This document shows, one piece after another, positions 34,463-45,880 of a stretch of DNA of 64,000 nt (positions are counted from its first letter, which is position 1; each line of letters starts with the position of its first letter). The notes beneath the pieces were generated by a model that saw only the letters and a program-made list of their open reading frames with translations, ran no database searches and was not told the DNA's origin. Both the position numbers and the translations under genes were made by a program. The stretch lies in assembly GCA_010093485.1 (NCBI GenBank), contig MU001510.1, positions 823,709 to 887,708 on the forward strand. The letters run 5' to 3'. Source of the DNA: Karstenula rhodostoma CBS 690.94 (lineage: Eukaryota; Ascomycota; Dothideomycetes; Pleosporales; Didymosphaeriaceae).

Positions 34463-36002
34463 ATGTCGCTCCGCACATCGATCAGACGGACAGCCGCGCC
34501 GCTGAGCTGGGCCTCACGGACGACGACCTGCACTATGCCGTTGCGCGCAAAGATTACAACCCCTGCTATGCTGAGCGCAAGCCGGCAGGTATGCTCCCCG
34601 CAGCTTCCCCGTTCGGCTGTTCGCGGTTTCCTCGCACCATCTAACCACAATGCAGTACGCTTCTCGTTCGGAAGACGTCGCTTTAGCACCCCAACCAAAC
34701 GACGACCCCGACGATGTCATCTTCACAAACAACTACGGCGTCCGCTCCATCGAGCTCAACCGGCCCAAGAAGCTCAACTCTCTGGATGGGTCCATGGCCC
34801 GCAAGATCATCCCGCGGCTTCAAGAGTGGGCAAAATCCGAGTTGGCCGGTGTCGTCGTTATCAAAGGTTCAGGCCGTGCCTTCTGCGCCGGAGGCGATGT
34901 CGCTGCGCTCGCGAAATGGAACCAGGAGGGTCCCAAAGGCCAGCAGCGAAGCGCCGACTACTTCGCCCTCGAATACAAGCTGGACCACATGATCGCGACC
35001 TACACGAAGCCCTACGTCGCCTTCATGGACGGCATAACCATGGGCGGCGGTGTGGGCCTCTCGATCCACGCCCCGTTCCGCATCGCAACCGAGAACACGC
35101 TGTTCGCCATGCCCGAAACCACCATTGGTTTCTTCCCGGACGTCGGCGCGTCTTTCTTCCTCCCGCGCATGGAGGGCGGTCTGGGTACCTATCTCGCGCT
35201 CACGAGCGAGCAGCTCAAGGGCGCAGATGCCTTCTACCACGGCATCGCAACGCACTACGTCCACAGCTCCACCCTACAAGCCCTCGAATCGCGTCTCGCC
35301 GAGCTCCAGTTCCCAGACTACATGGACCTGCAGCAGCGCTTCAAGATCATCAACGCCACTATCGAAGAATACGCCACGGGGCTGCCCTCGCCGCGCCCGC
35401 ACATCTCGGGCGCTCTGCGCCAGACAATCGACAAGGTGTTCCACCGCGACCAGCCCAGCATCCAGGCCATCCTCGACGCCCTCGCTGAAGTCCGCGACCA
35501 GAACCCCTCGGAAGAGCTGAAGACGTGGGCCAAGAAGACCATCGACACGCTGCACACGCGCTCGCCCATCGCCGTCGCCGTCGCCCTCCAGCAGATGCGC
35601 GCCGGCCGCCGCTGGTCCATTGCAGAGACCTTCCAGCGCGAGCACGACATCGCGACCAACTTCATGGCGCACCCGGACTTCGTCGAGGGCGTCACCGCGC
35701 GCCTCATCGAGCGCAAGAAGGAGCGCCCTAACTGGGCACCCAACACGCTTGAGGCCGTCACCGAGGCGGACATGCATCGGTTCTTTGCGCGGCCGGCGGG
35801 CAAGCGCGGACTCCAGCTGCTGAGCTCGAAGAACTACGACGAGTACCCGCACGCGTGGATCGGGCTGCCCAAGGACGACGAGATCTGGAGCGCGGCGAGT
35901 GGCAAGTCGCACGCGGACGTGGTCGCGACGCTGTTGGAAAAATACGAGGGGAAGCAGGGTGTAAGAGAGAAGGTCGCGGAGGCCCTAGAGAGATTAAGGT
36001 AG
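34463..36002 (+). CDS. EHD3: 3-Hydroxyisobutyryl-CoA hydrolase (mitochondrial)
   Basis: Two exons (34463-34588 and 34656-36002; 67-nt intron) give 490 residues. Exon 1 encodes a 42-residue Arg/Ser/Thr-rich mitochondrial presequence. The body is an enoyl-CoA hydratase/isomerase fold of the HIBYL-CoA hydrolase type: GSGRAFCAGGDV (oxyanion loop), DGITMGGGVGLS, and FAMPETTIGFFPDVGASFFL with the catalytic Glu of the family. Helical C-terminal ECH_2 features follow, such as FMAHPDFVEGVTARLI and the DEYPHAWIGLP-like end. It hydrolyses 3-hydroxyisobutyryl-CoA in valine breakdown in the matrix. Length agrees with fungal homologues. The gene is convergent with VPS16 (64 bp between stops). Confidence 0.92.
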
Positions 36003-36066
36003 AGAAAATTCTGTGTATAGACCTTGTACAACACCGCGCATATGCGCCCTTCAATTATACATGCAT

Positions 36067-38642
36067 CTACCGCTTCCCCATCATGCCCAGCAGCCGTTCA
36101 ACCTCGACCTTCGCGCTCCCGCTCGCCTTCGCAGCCACCTCCTCCAGCAACGCCCTATCCTTGGCCTTACTCGCCTCCTCCCCAGCCCTCACCACAAGCC
36201 CGCACTTCATCCACATCTCTACGCGCTCCGCGACACTCAGCCCCGTACATTTTGGAATGAAGACGCTCGCAACCCGCGTGTTGCCGGCGCCCAGCACCTC
36301 ATTGAAGTAGGGCTCCCACCCGATGGGGCTCTTCTTCGCCTTTGCGAGCTCCTCGAGCTCGGTCCAGTGGCGCTCGGCGACGAGAGCGCGCAGCCTCAGC
36401 CACGCGAACGTCTTCTCGGGGATCTTGAACTCGGACTGGACCTTTTGCGCGCGCTTGGTGTGGCCCTGCCGCAGGAGGGCGGAGACGGTGTGGTGGGCGC
36501 TGAGGCCGACGAAGGAGGAGCTCGCGGCGGCAGTGGGGGGCGCGGGGGACGTTACGCCGTCGCGGGGCCCGAGGTCCTTCTCGAACTGCTCCTGCAGGCG
36601 GAGCAGCTTCTGTGCGTCGTCGAGGGCCTGGCGCTGGAAGGTGGCCGCGGCGTCGCGGCTGTCGCGGAGGTATGTGGAAGCGGATTTGAGCTTGTCTATG
36701 GCGGAGGCGACGGAGGGGGAAGCGAGGGCCTGGGAGAGGAGGAGGTTTGAGCCGTCGAGGCGGCGGTCGTCTTGGTAGTAGAGGTCCTTGAGGAGTTCGT
36801 GGTCCTGGTCGCTTGCGCTGGACTCGACGAGGGCGGAGGCGACGGGGCGGCTGTTGATGACGCGGAAGAAGCTTGCGAGCGGGAGCTTCTTGCGGAGGTG
36901 GAGCAGGACGTGGTACACCAGGTCCGTGTCTCCGCTTTCTATGGCTTTGTCCAAGGCGATGTTGTCCTCTTTCATGTCAAGCAGGAGGGGAACCTGTTTT
37001 CCGGCTCTGGGTTCGTAGTTCAGCAGCTCCGTTGCTAGGCGGACACGACCTTCATCGTAGGCCGCGCGTGCAATTTCCTCGAAGGAGATCCCGGGCTTGC
37101 CATGCAACTTTTTGACAATGAGTGCGCAGATCTGCTCCTCGGTTTCCGTGCTCACCCTCACTTTCTGTTGCGCCCAGTGGCCATGGATGTGGCTTGTCGG
37201 GAGGTGGAGGTACGCTGCTACCCGCAGGGCAAGCAGGTACTCGTTGCGGTTTGTAAGGCGATCAACAAGTTTCTCGGGCGTAAGCCGACGGTACTGCTCG
37301 TAACTTATCGGCAAGCCCACCTCGTAGAAGCGCACAGCGTTTAGAACGCGCAAAGTGTCGCACGTGTCCACGAAATCGTCGCTGGAATACAGGTCCAGGA
37401 CTGACTTCCCGAAGGAGGCGGCGCGGAGGAGTTGCTTCTGCCAGTGAATGTTGTACTCATTCGCTGCGGCTCTGATGCACGTGTCTACAGCTTCGGCGAG
37501 AGAAGGTCGGATGAGTTGAATGAGGTCGTCTGCTTTTGGCGACTTCTGGTCGAGAAGAGATGATGCTTCTAGCAAGTTCGCAGCAGGAGAATCGGAGCCT
37601 ATCCGGAACACTTCTACCGAAGCGTCGGGCACTTTTTGCAAGTACTCGCAGACGTCATTAGTGAGGAGGCGGAGACCATCGACATCTGGTAAGAGATGTA
37701 TCCAAGCATCGTAGTAAAACTTTGTGACAGCGCCGTTGGGACCAATAAGGTGAACTTCGTCTTCCCAAGCTAGTGCAACGGCGTTGCTCCCACACCATTG
37801 CATGTCTTTAGGCACTGTTTTGACTTTGCTGTCATATTCGCTCAGCTTGTCGCTCCAGTCGCCGCTGACCACCCATACCTTCCCATCGTCTGTGTAGAAA
37901 GCGAGGAACTCGCCGCGCGGGCTAACGCTGATATGTCTGAACGGTCCAGCATCGAAGTTGCGGTTCTCAGCTTCGGTCGCGTCTACCACATAAAGCGTCT
38001 CTCCGATGGCAAGAATCACCTCCACGGACCGCGACAGTGAGTACGCTGGTGGTATTATGCTCCACGATACGACGGGCTCTGTAGGCGGTATCGCGAGGAG
38101 CTTTGGGCGTGGCTCGGTATACGAGGATACCGATATGAGGTTGTTGTTCCCCAGCAACGCGACGAAGCCAGAGCCATAGAACTTGCAGGACTGCACGCCG
38201 TGTTCGTCTGCGCCGTGGCCGAGGGTGAACGGCATGAAGTCGCCTTGGAGATCGTAGTAACAGCGCACCGTGCCGTCCGAGGTGACAACAAGCAGCTTCT
38301 CATCCTCTGACCACCCCAGTCCTTTAATTGTGCCCTTATCCCAGTTGATGCGCCGTATGAGTTTCCCCGCGCAGCTGTAGATGTCGATGCTCGCCTTGCT
38401 CACCTGCCCGCCACGATACGTCGTTATCTTGTTCTCATCGCGGTATATAGCTATGGCAGGCCAGTCAGCATGCGCCTCGCCAGTGAGGTGGTCGGGGTCG
38501 TACCTACAGCGCCGCTGTATGGGGCCCCCACCACATTGTAGTTCTCGAGCTCGAGGTCTTGGTCGAATACGGCGGTGTAAAGTTGGATCTTCCGGTAGAA
38601 CTTGTCGCCTAGCTTTTCCCAGCTCGCGGTAGGCTTCGACAT
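36067..38642 (-). CDS. VPS16: Vacuolar sorting protein 16 (HOPS/CORVET core)
   Basis: Two exons (38642-38504 and 38450-36067; 53-nt intron) encode 840 residues, close to the usual Vps16 length. The start MSKPTASWEKLGDKFYRK and the spliced PYSGAVAIYRDENK are typical. The first ~400 residues form the beta-propeller-like Vps16_N (GLGWSEDEKLLVVTSDGTVRCYY). The rest is the helical Vps16_C with LRVAAYLHLP and IPEKTFAWLRLRALVA, ending LLGMMGKR. It binds Vps33 and acts in tethering at endosomes and vacuoles. The 3' end lies very near the EHD3 stop, so the transcripts probably overlap. Confidence 0.93.
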
Positions 38643-38993
38643 GTCATGCGGATGTTGTGGTGGGTATCATCGGCGCGGTGCAGCAGATGAACGCGGATTG
38701 CGGAGGAGATGCGGAGCTTGTGCACAGACCGCCCATGACCTCAACCTCAGCCTCAACGAGTGTCCTGCTGGTGGAACGATAATATCTGTTTGGAAGCCTT
38801 CTAAAATTTACAAATCACTGTTTCGATTATGGGTAGTCGCTATATACTGCAGTAAGAAGAATGTAACGCTTCAAAGAAAACGCCGTCGCTCAATGCCATC
38901 GTAACCAATCCCCATCCATCGTCAAGTCAATCTCCACGAAGAATCGTCAAACTCGTACCGACGTACAACACCCAAAGCACTGAAGCGTCAAGC
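38643..38993. other. Intergenic, VPS16 promoter / kinesin 3' end
   Basis: 350 bp between two genes on the same strand; nothing further seen. Confidence 0.5.
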
Positions 38994-40911
38994 TCAGTTT
39001 CCGAAGATGTCATGCAGTGTCTGACGCACACCAAATCGTTCGACGTCGCCGCCGACCTTCCTACGGAACAATCCCAGGTCTTTCAAGAAGTCTTGGGCAT
39101 CGATCTGCAGTTCCTGCGCAAGCTCGTCGTTATCACCTTCATCGTACCCTGAGTCAGAGTCATCATCGCTCATCTCATCATCAGAATGGATGGGGATAGA
39201 GTTCTCTTTACCATCCTCACCCAGCTCCATGCCCCGCTTGTCAACCCTGATGAAGCCGTCCTCTTCAATCACTGGTGAACCAGGGATTGGAGGCGGTAAG
39301 ATGATAGGGTTCTTCAGTTCGCCCAGGGCCAGGGCCAAGTGGCGCCTCAGAGCATCGATTTCGGAGCGTAGGGCGATGTTGATGGGGCGCAATTCCTCCA
39401 CTTCGGCAGTAAGAGCCTTGATCCTGGAATCGGCGACCATGCGATTTTCCTCTTCGAGGCGCTGCATCATAGTGACTTGTCGTTGGTACTCTTCCAGTTC
39501 TGTGGCTTCCTCCCTCTTTCGAACGGTGGCTGCATTGACGCTGACCTGCAGCGAGCGTATTTGCTCGGCCATCTCCGATATCTGTGCGTCACGCTGCGCC
39601 GCCGACATGCAGTCCTGGTTGACTGAAGCACGTGTGCGGATGCGCTTCGCTTGGTCAGCGTACCGGAGGGTTGACAGCGTCTCGTCGTAGTCCGAAGGCG
39701 CGATACAGGCTACCATGGCCGTTTTGCTGTTTCCGCCTAGACTGTCCTTGAGGAGCCACGTGAGAACGGAATCTCGGAACGGGACCACTTCCCTCGGCCT
39801 TCGTCCCTTGTGGTTTCCCCTCTTTGGGTCCGCGAGCGCAGCAATGACACGCCCAAGCGTAGTCAACGACTTATTGATTTGACCACCTTCCTTCAGTCGT
39901 TGACCCGTAGCTTCGGTCGACTTTGCACGCTCGGAGCCAGCAAGGTCGACGAGCCGCATCCGGGCAGTCCGCTCAATGGTTTCGTCCGAAAGGAGGGAAT
40001 GTGTAATCTGCTTGAGACGGATAGTGAAGACAGCATGCGATCGCGAGGAAGTGTCGTTCATCTTGGTTGATGCAGTCGTCCGGCTCTGTTGTCGCACTTA
40101 GTCTCCGCTCCATGAGAATGTGTTCATGGCACTTACCGCATCTCCAATCCTCATCAATCGCTCCACATCTGCATAGCACTTGACCTCAACCTCCGTCAGA
40201 CCTTGAACGTACACGCCGTCCTTGGGGGATTCGCGAATCTTCAGGTACATGGCAGGATTCGTGCGTGTTGGGAGCAGATCTCGGACATGCTCGTTGTACA
40301 CCTCGAAATAGGACACCTGAACGTGATAGCTCGTGTTCGGTGTCGGCTCGTCCCGAATTCTCTCGAACAGCTCCTCGCACGTCCGAGGGATCAGACCAGG
40401 GTTGTCTGGCGAGCCCATCATTGTATAACTCTTGCCTGAGCCTGTCTGTCCGTACGCAAAGATACATGTGTGGTATCCATTGAAGTTGTGGTCCAGGAAC
40501 TCTTCTCCGAACGACCGGTAAACATCCTCCTGGTGCGCGTAGTACGGGTCGGCTTCGTCGTGGGACCAGAAAGATTTGTCGAATACAAATTCCTTGTCTT
40601 CATAAGCTCTCCGCGTGCTGGACTCGGTGTCATCGACTGGGGCGAGCAACGTTGTTTTGTTCGTGGCCGGGTCCATTCGGATGAGGCATTGCGTGCCCTT
40701 CTCTGTCTCTGCGTCGCATTAGCATGCCCTCGATTGAATTAGGTTTCCACCACAACTGACCTCTACGGACGAAAGCCCTGCAGCGCACAACGACCTTGAC
40801 GTTGCCTGCATCGTCACGCATTGGCGGCGGCGCCAGCATCGCCATCGGCTCGCTCGCTCTCAACGACACCGCAGAGGCGGTGGACAGACTTCCATACATG
40901 CGCCGGTCCAT
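38994..40911 (-). CDS. Short kinesin-3-like motor protein (604 aa)
   Basis: Three exons (40911-40761, 40708-40137, 40085-38994; introns of 52 and 51 nt) give 604 residues. The motor occupies about 25-390: [11 protein letters not shown]-loop GQTGSGKS at 137-144, switch [12 protein letters not shown], switch II DLAGSE, and [11 protein letters not shown] at the neck. A coiled coil of about 100 residues follows, then an acidic stretch ([20 protein letters not shown]) and a short tail. Family features suggest the kinesin-3 (Unc-104-like) group, but FHA and PH domains of long kinesin-3s are absent, as in the short fungal kinesin-3 relatives. It is a microtubule motor; the cargo is unknown. It is divergent from TRM3 (431 bp). 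Confidence 0.88.
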
Positions 40912-41342
40912 GGTGTTTTCCAACAACCAAAAAAGATGTTCTTTGAGCTGTCGCGATCTGATGATGTTAAAGAGGTGCATCGGTACGGTCTCGAGTCGTG
41001 CTTGCAGCACGCGCGGGCGCTAGTGTTTCCTAATCGAGCTAAAGCACAACAGTCGTTGCTAGGGAAGCTGCAGCGACGTCAGGTCCGGCCCCACACCGAC
41101 CTCGCGAAATTTTGGTGCGTGCACACCGCGAGAATAGAACCCACCGGACAACGCAACAAAAGACGACGTGTTCGTGAACTATTGCGCGCACAGCAAAAGA
41201 GATAGTCCAGGGTTGTTTAGCGGAGTTGCTCCCGCTCATTCCCGGTAACCGTTGCTGGGGCACATTCCACAGCCCCGCAAATCACGGTTTGGATGGTCTA
41301 CGTCTAAGAACTACTCAGGGTTTAAATAGGAACTCAAACGAG
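40912..41342. promoter_or_regulatory. Divergent promoter region kinesin / TRM3
   Basis: 431 bp between starts; no specific element recognised. Confidence 0.45.
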
Positions 41343-44300
41343 ATGCCGGCAGAAAATACGTATCGCGACATTGAGTCCATCGTTGAATTCGCGAATGTGT
41401 CCGTTAAGGAGGCAGCGTTCGATCATTATTGGCGCAAAGTGAAAGGTTCCGCTTCCAGTCTGATCGATTTTGAAGCGTTACGAATCTGCGTCCGCCTGTT
41501 ACCTCTAGATGTATCTTCTCCAAGTGTAAGTTCGAACAACCCGGTGATTTTCTGAGCCGCTACATGTTGTGCTAAGCTTTCGAAACGAGATGCTCTACGG
41601 GTATTTGAAACCTGTCAAAGAATTCCGTCGCTCAACTAACACCGGACAGGAAAGTGAATCCTTCAAAAGGCTAAACGATATCATTTTCGAATACATCTCG
41701 TCAAAGGCCCACGGTGAAGATCATCTCTACTTGCTGGCTGAAATCTCACTCAGTAATGCTCCACTTGGCTCCGTAGTGTTTGACAATGTCGCCTTCTATA
41801 TGGCGGCCGCCGCAGATCTGAACGTTCGAAGCACTTCATATGCGGCAGTTGATTATCATGGAAGAGTCCTACCCAAAGAGGACCACCTACAGAGACTTCG
41901 AGCGTGCCTCACATTCCTCAAATGTTCTTACTGGCTTCCTGAAGATCGGTACCACTACATTACCCCCGCACTGCTCTCCTTGCTCGTTGGAAGCACCGGC
42001 AAGGATAATGTAGATGAATGCGCCCATGACACTCTGTCTTCTTTGCTCGCTTTGTTGACCAAACCATGTGTCACTGTGCTTAAGACGGCAGAGCTTCCAG
42101 ATACTTGGATCCAGCCAGATCATGGTTCGAATAAACCTGTTCTTCTACCTGGTGCCCTCTCGGACTCCTTTTTCGGGCGTTTCCGAGATCTTCCTTCGAA
42201 CTACTTCTCTAGTAGTGCCAGTAAAGCTTTCCGGACTTGGTTCCAATGGATAAATTATGTGAACGCAAATGCCGTCGGAACTGGCGCGGTTTATTTCCCA
42301 GAGTACTGGTCGGCACTGCGCACCGGACTCGTGACTGGTATGGCCGACCAACGCAAGTATTGTCTAGGCATCATACAGCAATCGCTGCTCATCTGTCAAA
42401 GAAGTTTTGAAGCATCTGGGATGGCGTTTGACGTCAACAAGAAAGCTGCTACCGTTGAGCAGTACAAGAAGTACTGCGCACTGTTCGAGATCATCGTTCT
42501 AGATCGATACCCCAACCAAGTGCTGGCTTGCCTTCCTGAACTTACGGCCCTTCTTGGACCGGCATCGTTGATATCTCCAACATGGACAACCGCACTTCTA
42601 GCCGCGGCTCTCAATTCGAAGATCCAGGAAGGGGTCAGGAAGCTCGTTGGTAATTGGTACCTAGACTACGCCACCTCGCAACCAGAGTCATGTACTACTC
42701 ACACTTCTTTCATCACTGAGGGATTTCTTCCATGGGTGACTCAGGGTAGTCTTTTCACTTCATCTCTTATGTCGACACGTACCTCGACCACGTGCTCCCA
42801 TGGAACAGCTCTTGCGGAAGCGTTCGCTAGACTTGTCATAGCAGCGCCTGGAACGAAGCAAGAATCCGAAGCCGATAGTCCGTACTCGCAACAACGGCCT
42901 GTTGTTTCGGAGAAACATGCCATCATCAAGGGTACTTTACAATATATTTCGGACGCGGGAGGAAGAATCTTCTCACCGTCGGTCCTCTACCTCTTGGAAG
43001 GGCTGCTCAAAGGTATCGACCAAGGAGGCGTTCTTCTGGATGCAGCAGAAATTGAAAAGATCCTTGGGATATCCAGGATGCCTGCTTTACCCGAGATTGC
43101 TGCCGATCTGTGCCGTATTTACTGTGCGGAGCTCTGCGGACATCGAAGTCCACAAATATCGGACGCAGAATTCGTTCCCGCCCAGGCCTTCCTCGACAAA
43201 ACGATTGGAAACATGCAGGGCACGGTTGAATCTAGCATAGATCCTTCACCCAAGCAAAAGGCGCCGAACAGCAGCACGGGGGATTTGACCACTTTAAAGG
43301 GTTTCCTCGAGGAACTCGACCGTTCCCGGCATAAGATTATTCAAAATGACAAGTTTGCAACTCAGTGCGCCCATATTACCAGCCTGTTGGAGAAAGGGTC
43401 ACCGGAATCACTCGTGCCAGAAGAATTACTCCAGATACTGAATGCGTTCTGGGAAGAGGCCGACAGACAAGACTATTCCCGACCCGTTGCTATCCGACTA
43501 GCTCCTCTTTACTTCCATCCAGTCTGCATACTCACATGTTTGCGTCAGAGGCAAGGCAGCTCTGAGACCTCGGACGATCTGACGCAAGTGATCACGAAAG
43601 CGTTGACCACCTTGCATCGATTTGCAGTAGGCAGAACATATCTGGTGTCGGGCTTGGCGACCTCCTTCCGCAAGGCTTCTTTTGTGCATCCGGCCATACT
43701 GAGCGTACTGCCATTTGAAGACTTTTTCGTCCGGTTCATCGAGAATCCCCCCGTCCCGAAGAAGGAGTTTCTGTCCGAGGTAGTTGCTGCGGAAAAACTA
43801 AAAGAGCATCTGCCACGCCTGAACAATGGAAAGCATGTTCCCAATCGCGATTTCGAAGCATACTACGGACAACGGGAATGGGCTGGATACGCAGCGCTGA
43901 TAGATCTACTCAACCGCATCCCGGAGGGGCAAGTCGATGTCGCAAAACGAGTGATGAAGCGCCTTCTTGAACCATGGAGGACCCAAAAAGCACCGATTCC
44001 AATCATCAGCAAATCGAAGAACGTTCTCCAGCTGCAGATCATGCTGCTGTTGACAGAATCGTGCGTAAGCGAAGAGGATGTCGACTGGTACCTGGAATCT
44101 TTCATGCATGCCCTTGTGGTCGAACCTTGGCCCAGGTACCGATATCTGCTCGAGTGGACCATCACCCGCATCTACTATCGCTTCCCGGGAAAAACGCACC
44201 GCATACTCGACGACCTCGCGCGCCTCGACGAGAGCAGCCCCGTTCACATCGCAAGTCTCATGAAACTAGCTCTGCTCGCAGCTCCGTTCTTAGACTCCGA

Positions 44301-45504
44301 CGCCTTCGCGCTGAAGCTCATGGTCCAGCTCATCCCTTTCTCCGCAAGCTCGAAGGTCCACATACGACACGAGGCGCACTGGTGTTTCCCCACGCTCTTT
44401 GATCTCGCCAAGGAAAGAAACTGGACATCCATCACTGACAACCCGGCCTTCGTCGCACTGGACCAGCATGTCCGCGGCCTCGAAAAGTTCAACGCTCCGC
44501 CGTCCACAATCCGCACGCTCAAGTTGGATGCCGTGAACGACTTCACACTCACCAACATCTTCCAGGGGCGTTACCTCAGCATCGAGACCCCGGACATGGA
44601 GTATGTTGCCCACGAAGACTTCGCCGCGCTCTCCGCATCCGACACCACTTTCCCGTCCCAGCACCATGCCTCCCCTCCCCGCGTGCCCCTCGGCCAGCCG
44701 CTCCCCGCCGCCGACCTCACACCCACCACCCCACCCTGGAAAAAACCACCCGCATCCCCCAACCCATCAGCGGCCCCCACAGACCCACCAACATCAACAT
44801 TCCACCAAACCAAATCCGGCTTCGACATAGCCTCCCTCCTCCCCACCCCGGGCCCCCCCTCCTCCCAAACCCCCCGCCCCGCCTCCATCATCCTCGTCGC
44901 CTCCCTAATCGACAACCCCACCAACCTCGGCGGCCTCTCGCGTACGTATCCCCCCTCTCCCCCATCTACCCTTCTAAAAGACTAACCCCTCCCCAAAAAA
45001 ACAGGCATATCCGAATCCTTCGGCCTAACCGCCCTCTACCTCTCCGACGCCCGCAAAACAGCCCACAGGGACTTCCTCGCCACCTCCGTCACCAGCGAAA
45101 AGCACCTCCCCATCCACGAGCTCGGCGTCGCCGGCGTCCCTGCGTTCCTGCGCGGGAAGAAGAGGGAGGGGTGGGAGGTTGTGGGGATTGAGCAGACGGA
45201 TAGGAGTGGGGTGCTTGGCGAGCGGAGCGGAAGCGGAAGCGGAAGCGGAAGCGGAAGCGAGTCCGGGCAAGGAGACGCAGAAGGAAGAGGGGGACAGGCG
45301 AAAGAAGACGGCACGCTCCCGCACAAGTGCGTGCTCGTGCTCGGCGCCGAGCGCAGCGGCATCACGGCGGATGTGCTGGCCGTGGTGGACCGGTGCGTCG
45401 AGATCCGCACCGTGGGCGTGACACGCAGTCTAAATGTGCAGACGGCGGGAGGGATCGCCGTGTACGAGTGGTGGAGGGAGTGGGGTGGCAAGGGTACGAA
45501 GTGA
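41343..45504 (+). CDS. TRM3: tRNA (guanosine-2'-O)-methyltransferase Trm3/TARBP1-like
   Basis: Three exons (41343-41525, 41590-44941, 45005-45504; introns of 64 and 63 nt) give 1344 residues, in the range of Trm3. The first ~1100 residues are helical repeats of the TARBP1 type. The C-terminal SPOUT (SpoU) domain has motif 1 NLGGLSRISE rebuilt exactly by the second splice, motif 2 LVLGAERSGI, and motif 3 RSLNVQTAGGIAVYEW. It methylates G18 in the tRNA D-loop using AdoMet (family knowledge). A Pro/Thr-rich linker (about 1085-1160) precedes the domain. A Gly-Ser repeat encoded by five CGGAAG units (45228-45257) sits in a loop within it. The first intron's acceptor (41589) was chosen because it keeps frame and a branch site. 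Confidence 0.88.
45228..45259. repeat. Hexanucleotide repeat (CGGAAG)x5 in coding sequence
   Basis: Five perfect CGGAAG units encode a Gly-Ser dipeptide run near residue 1253 of the Trm3-like protein. Confidence 0.9.
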
Positions 45505-45880
45505 GCCCTTTTTATAGTGCATGCGAGGGGATATGCGTGACTGGGACAGGATGGAAATGGGAGATGGGAGATGGGAGATGAGGAGGGGATGTGTGATATG
45601 GTGCGTGCATGGTTACGATGCGAGATGAACAACCAAACCAGACAGGCTAGGATTGAATTTCCGCTGTGATGCCGCCGCCGCCGCTATGCATAAACGCTGC
45701 ACTCCGTTCCACTCCATGCGAACCGCTAGATAAACAAAACGCCTCCGATCCGATGCAACTCTTACACGCAACCTTGCTGGGGTACGCCCAACCCAGCATC
45801 CTGTTACTAGCGATGCTTATCCCTGCGTTCCTGACGCTTCTTCTTAACGACACCCTCCTCATACCAAGCATCTACCAAGC
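45505..45880. other. Convergent 3' region, TRM3 / DUF8035-like gene
   Basis: 376 bp between converging stops; nothing else seen. Confidence 0.5.

Noticed and set aside
34367..35488. A 373-codon forward ORF overlapping EHD3
   Set aside because: Out-of-frame shadow rich in Arg, His and Pro; only its beginning coincides with the true first exon.
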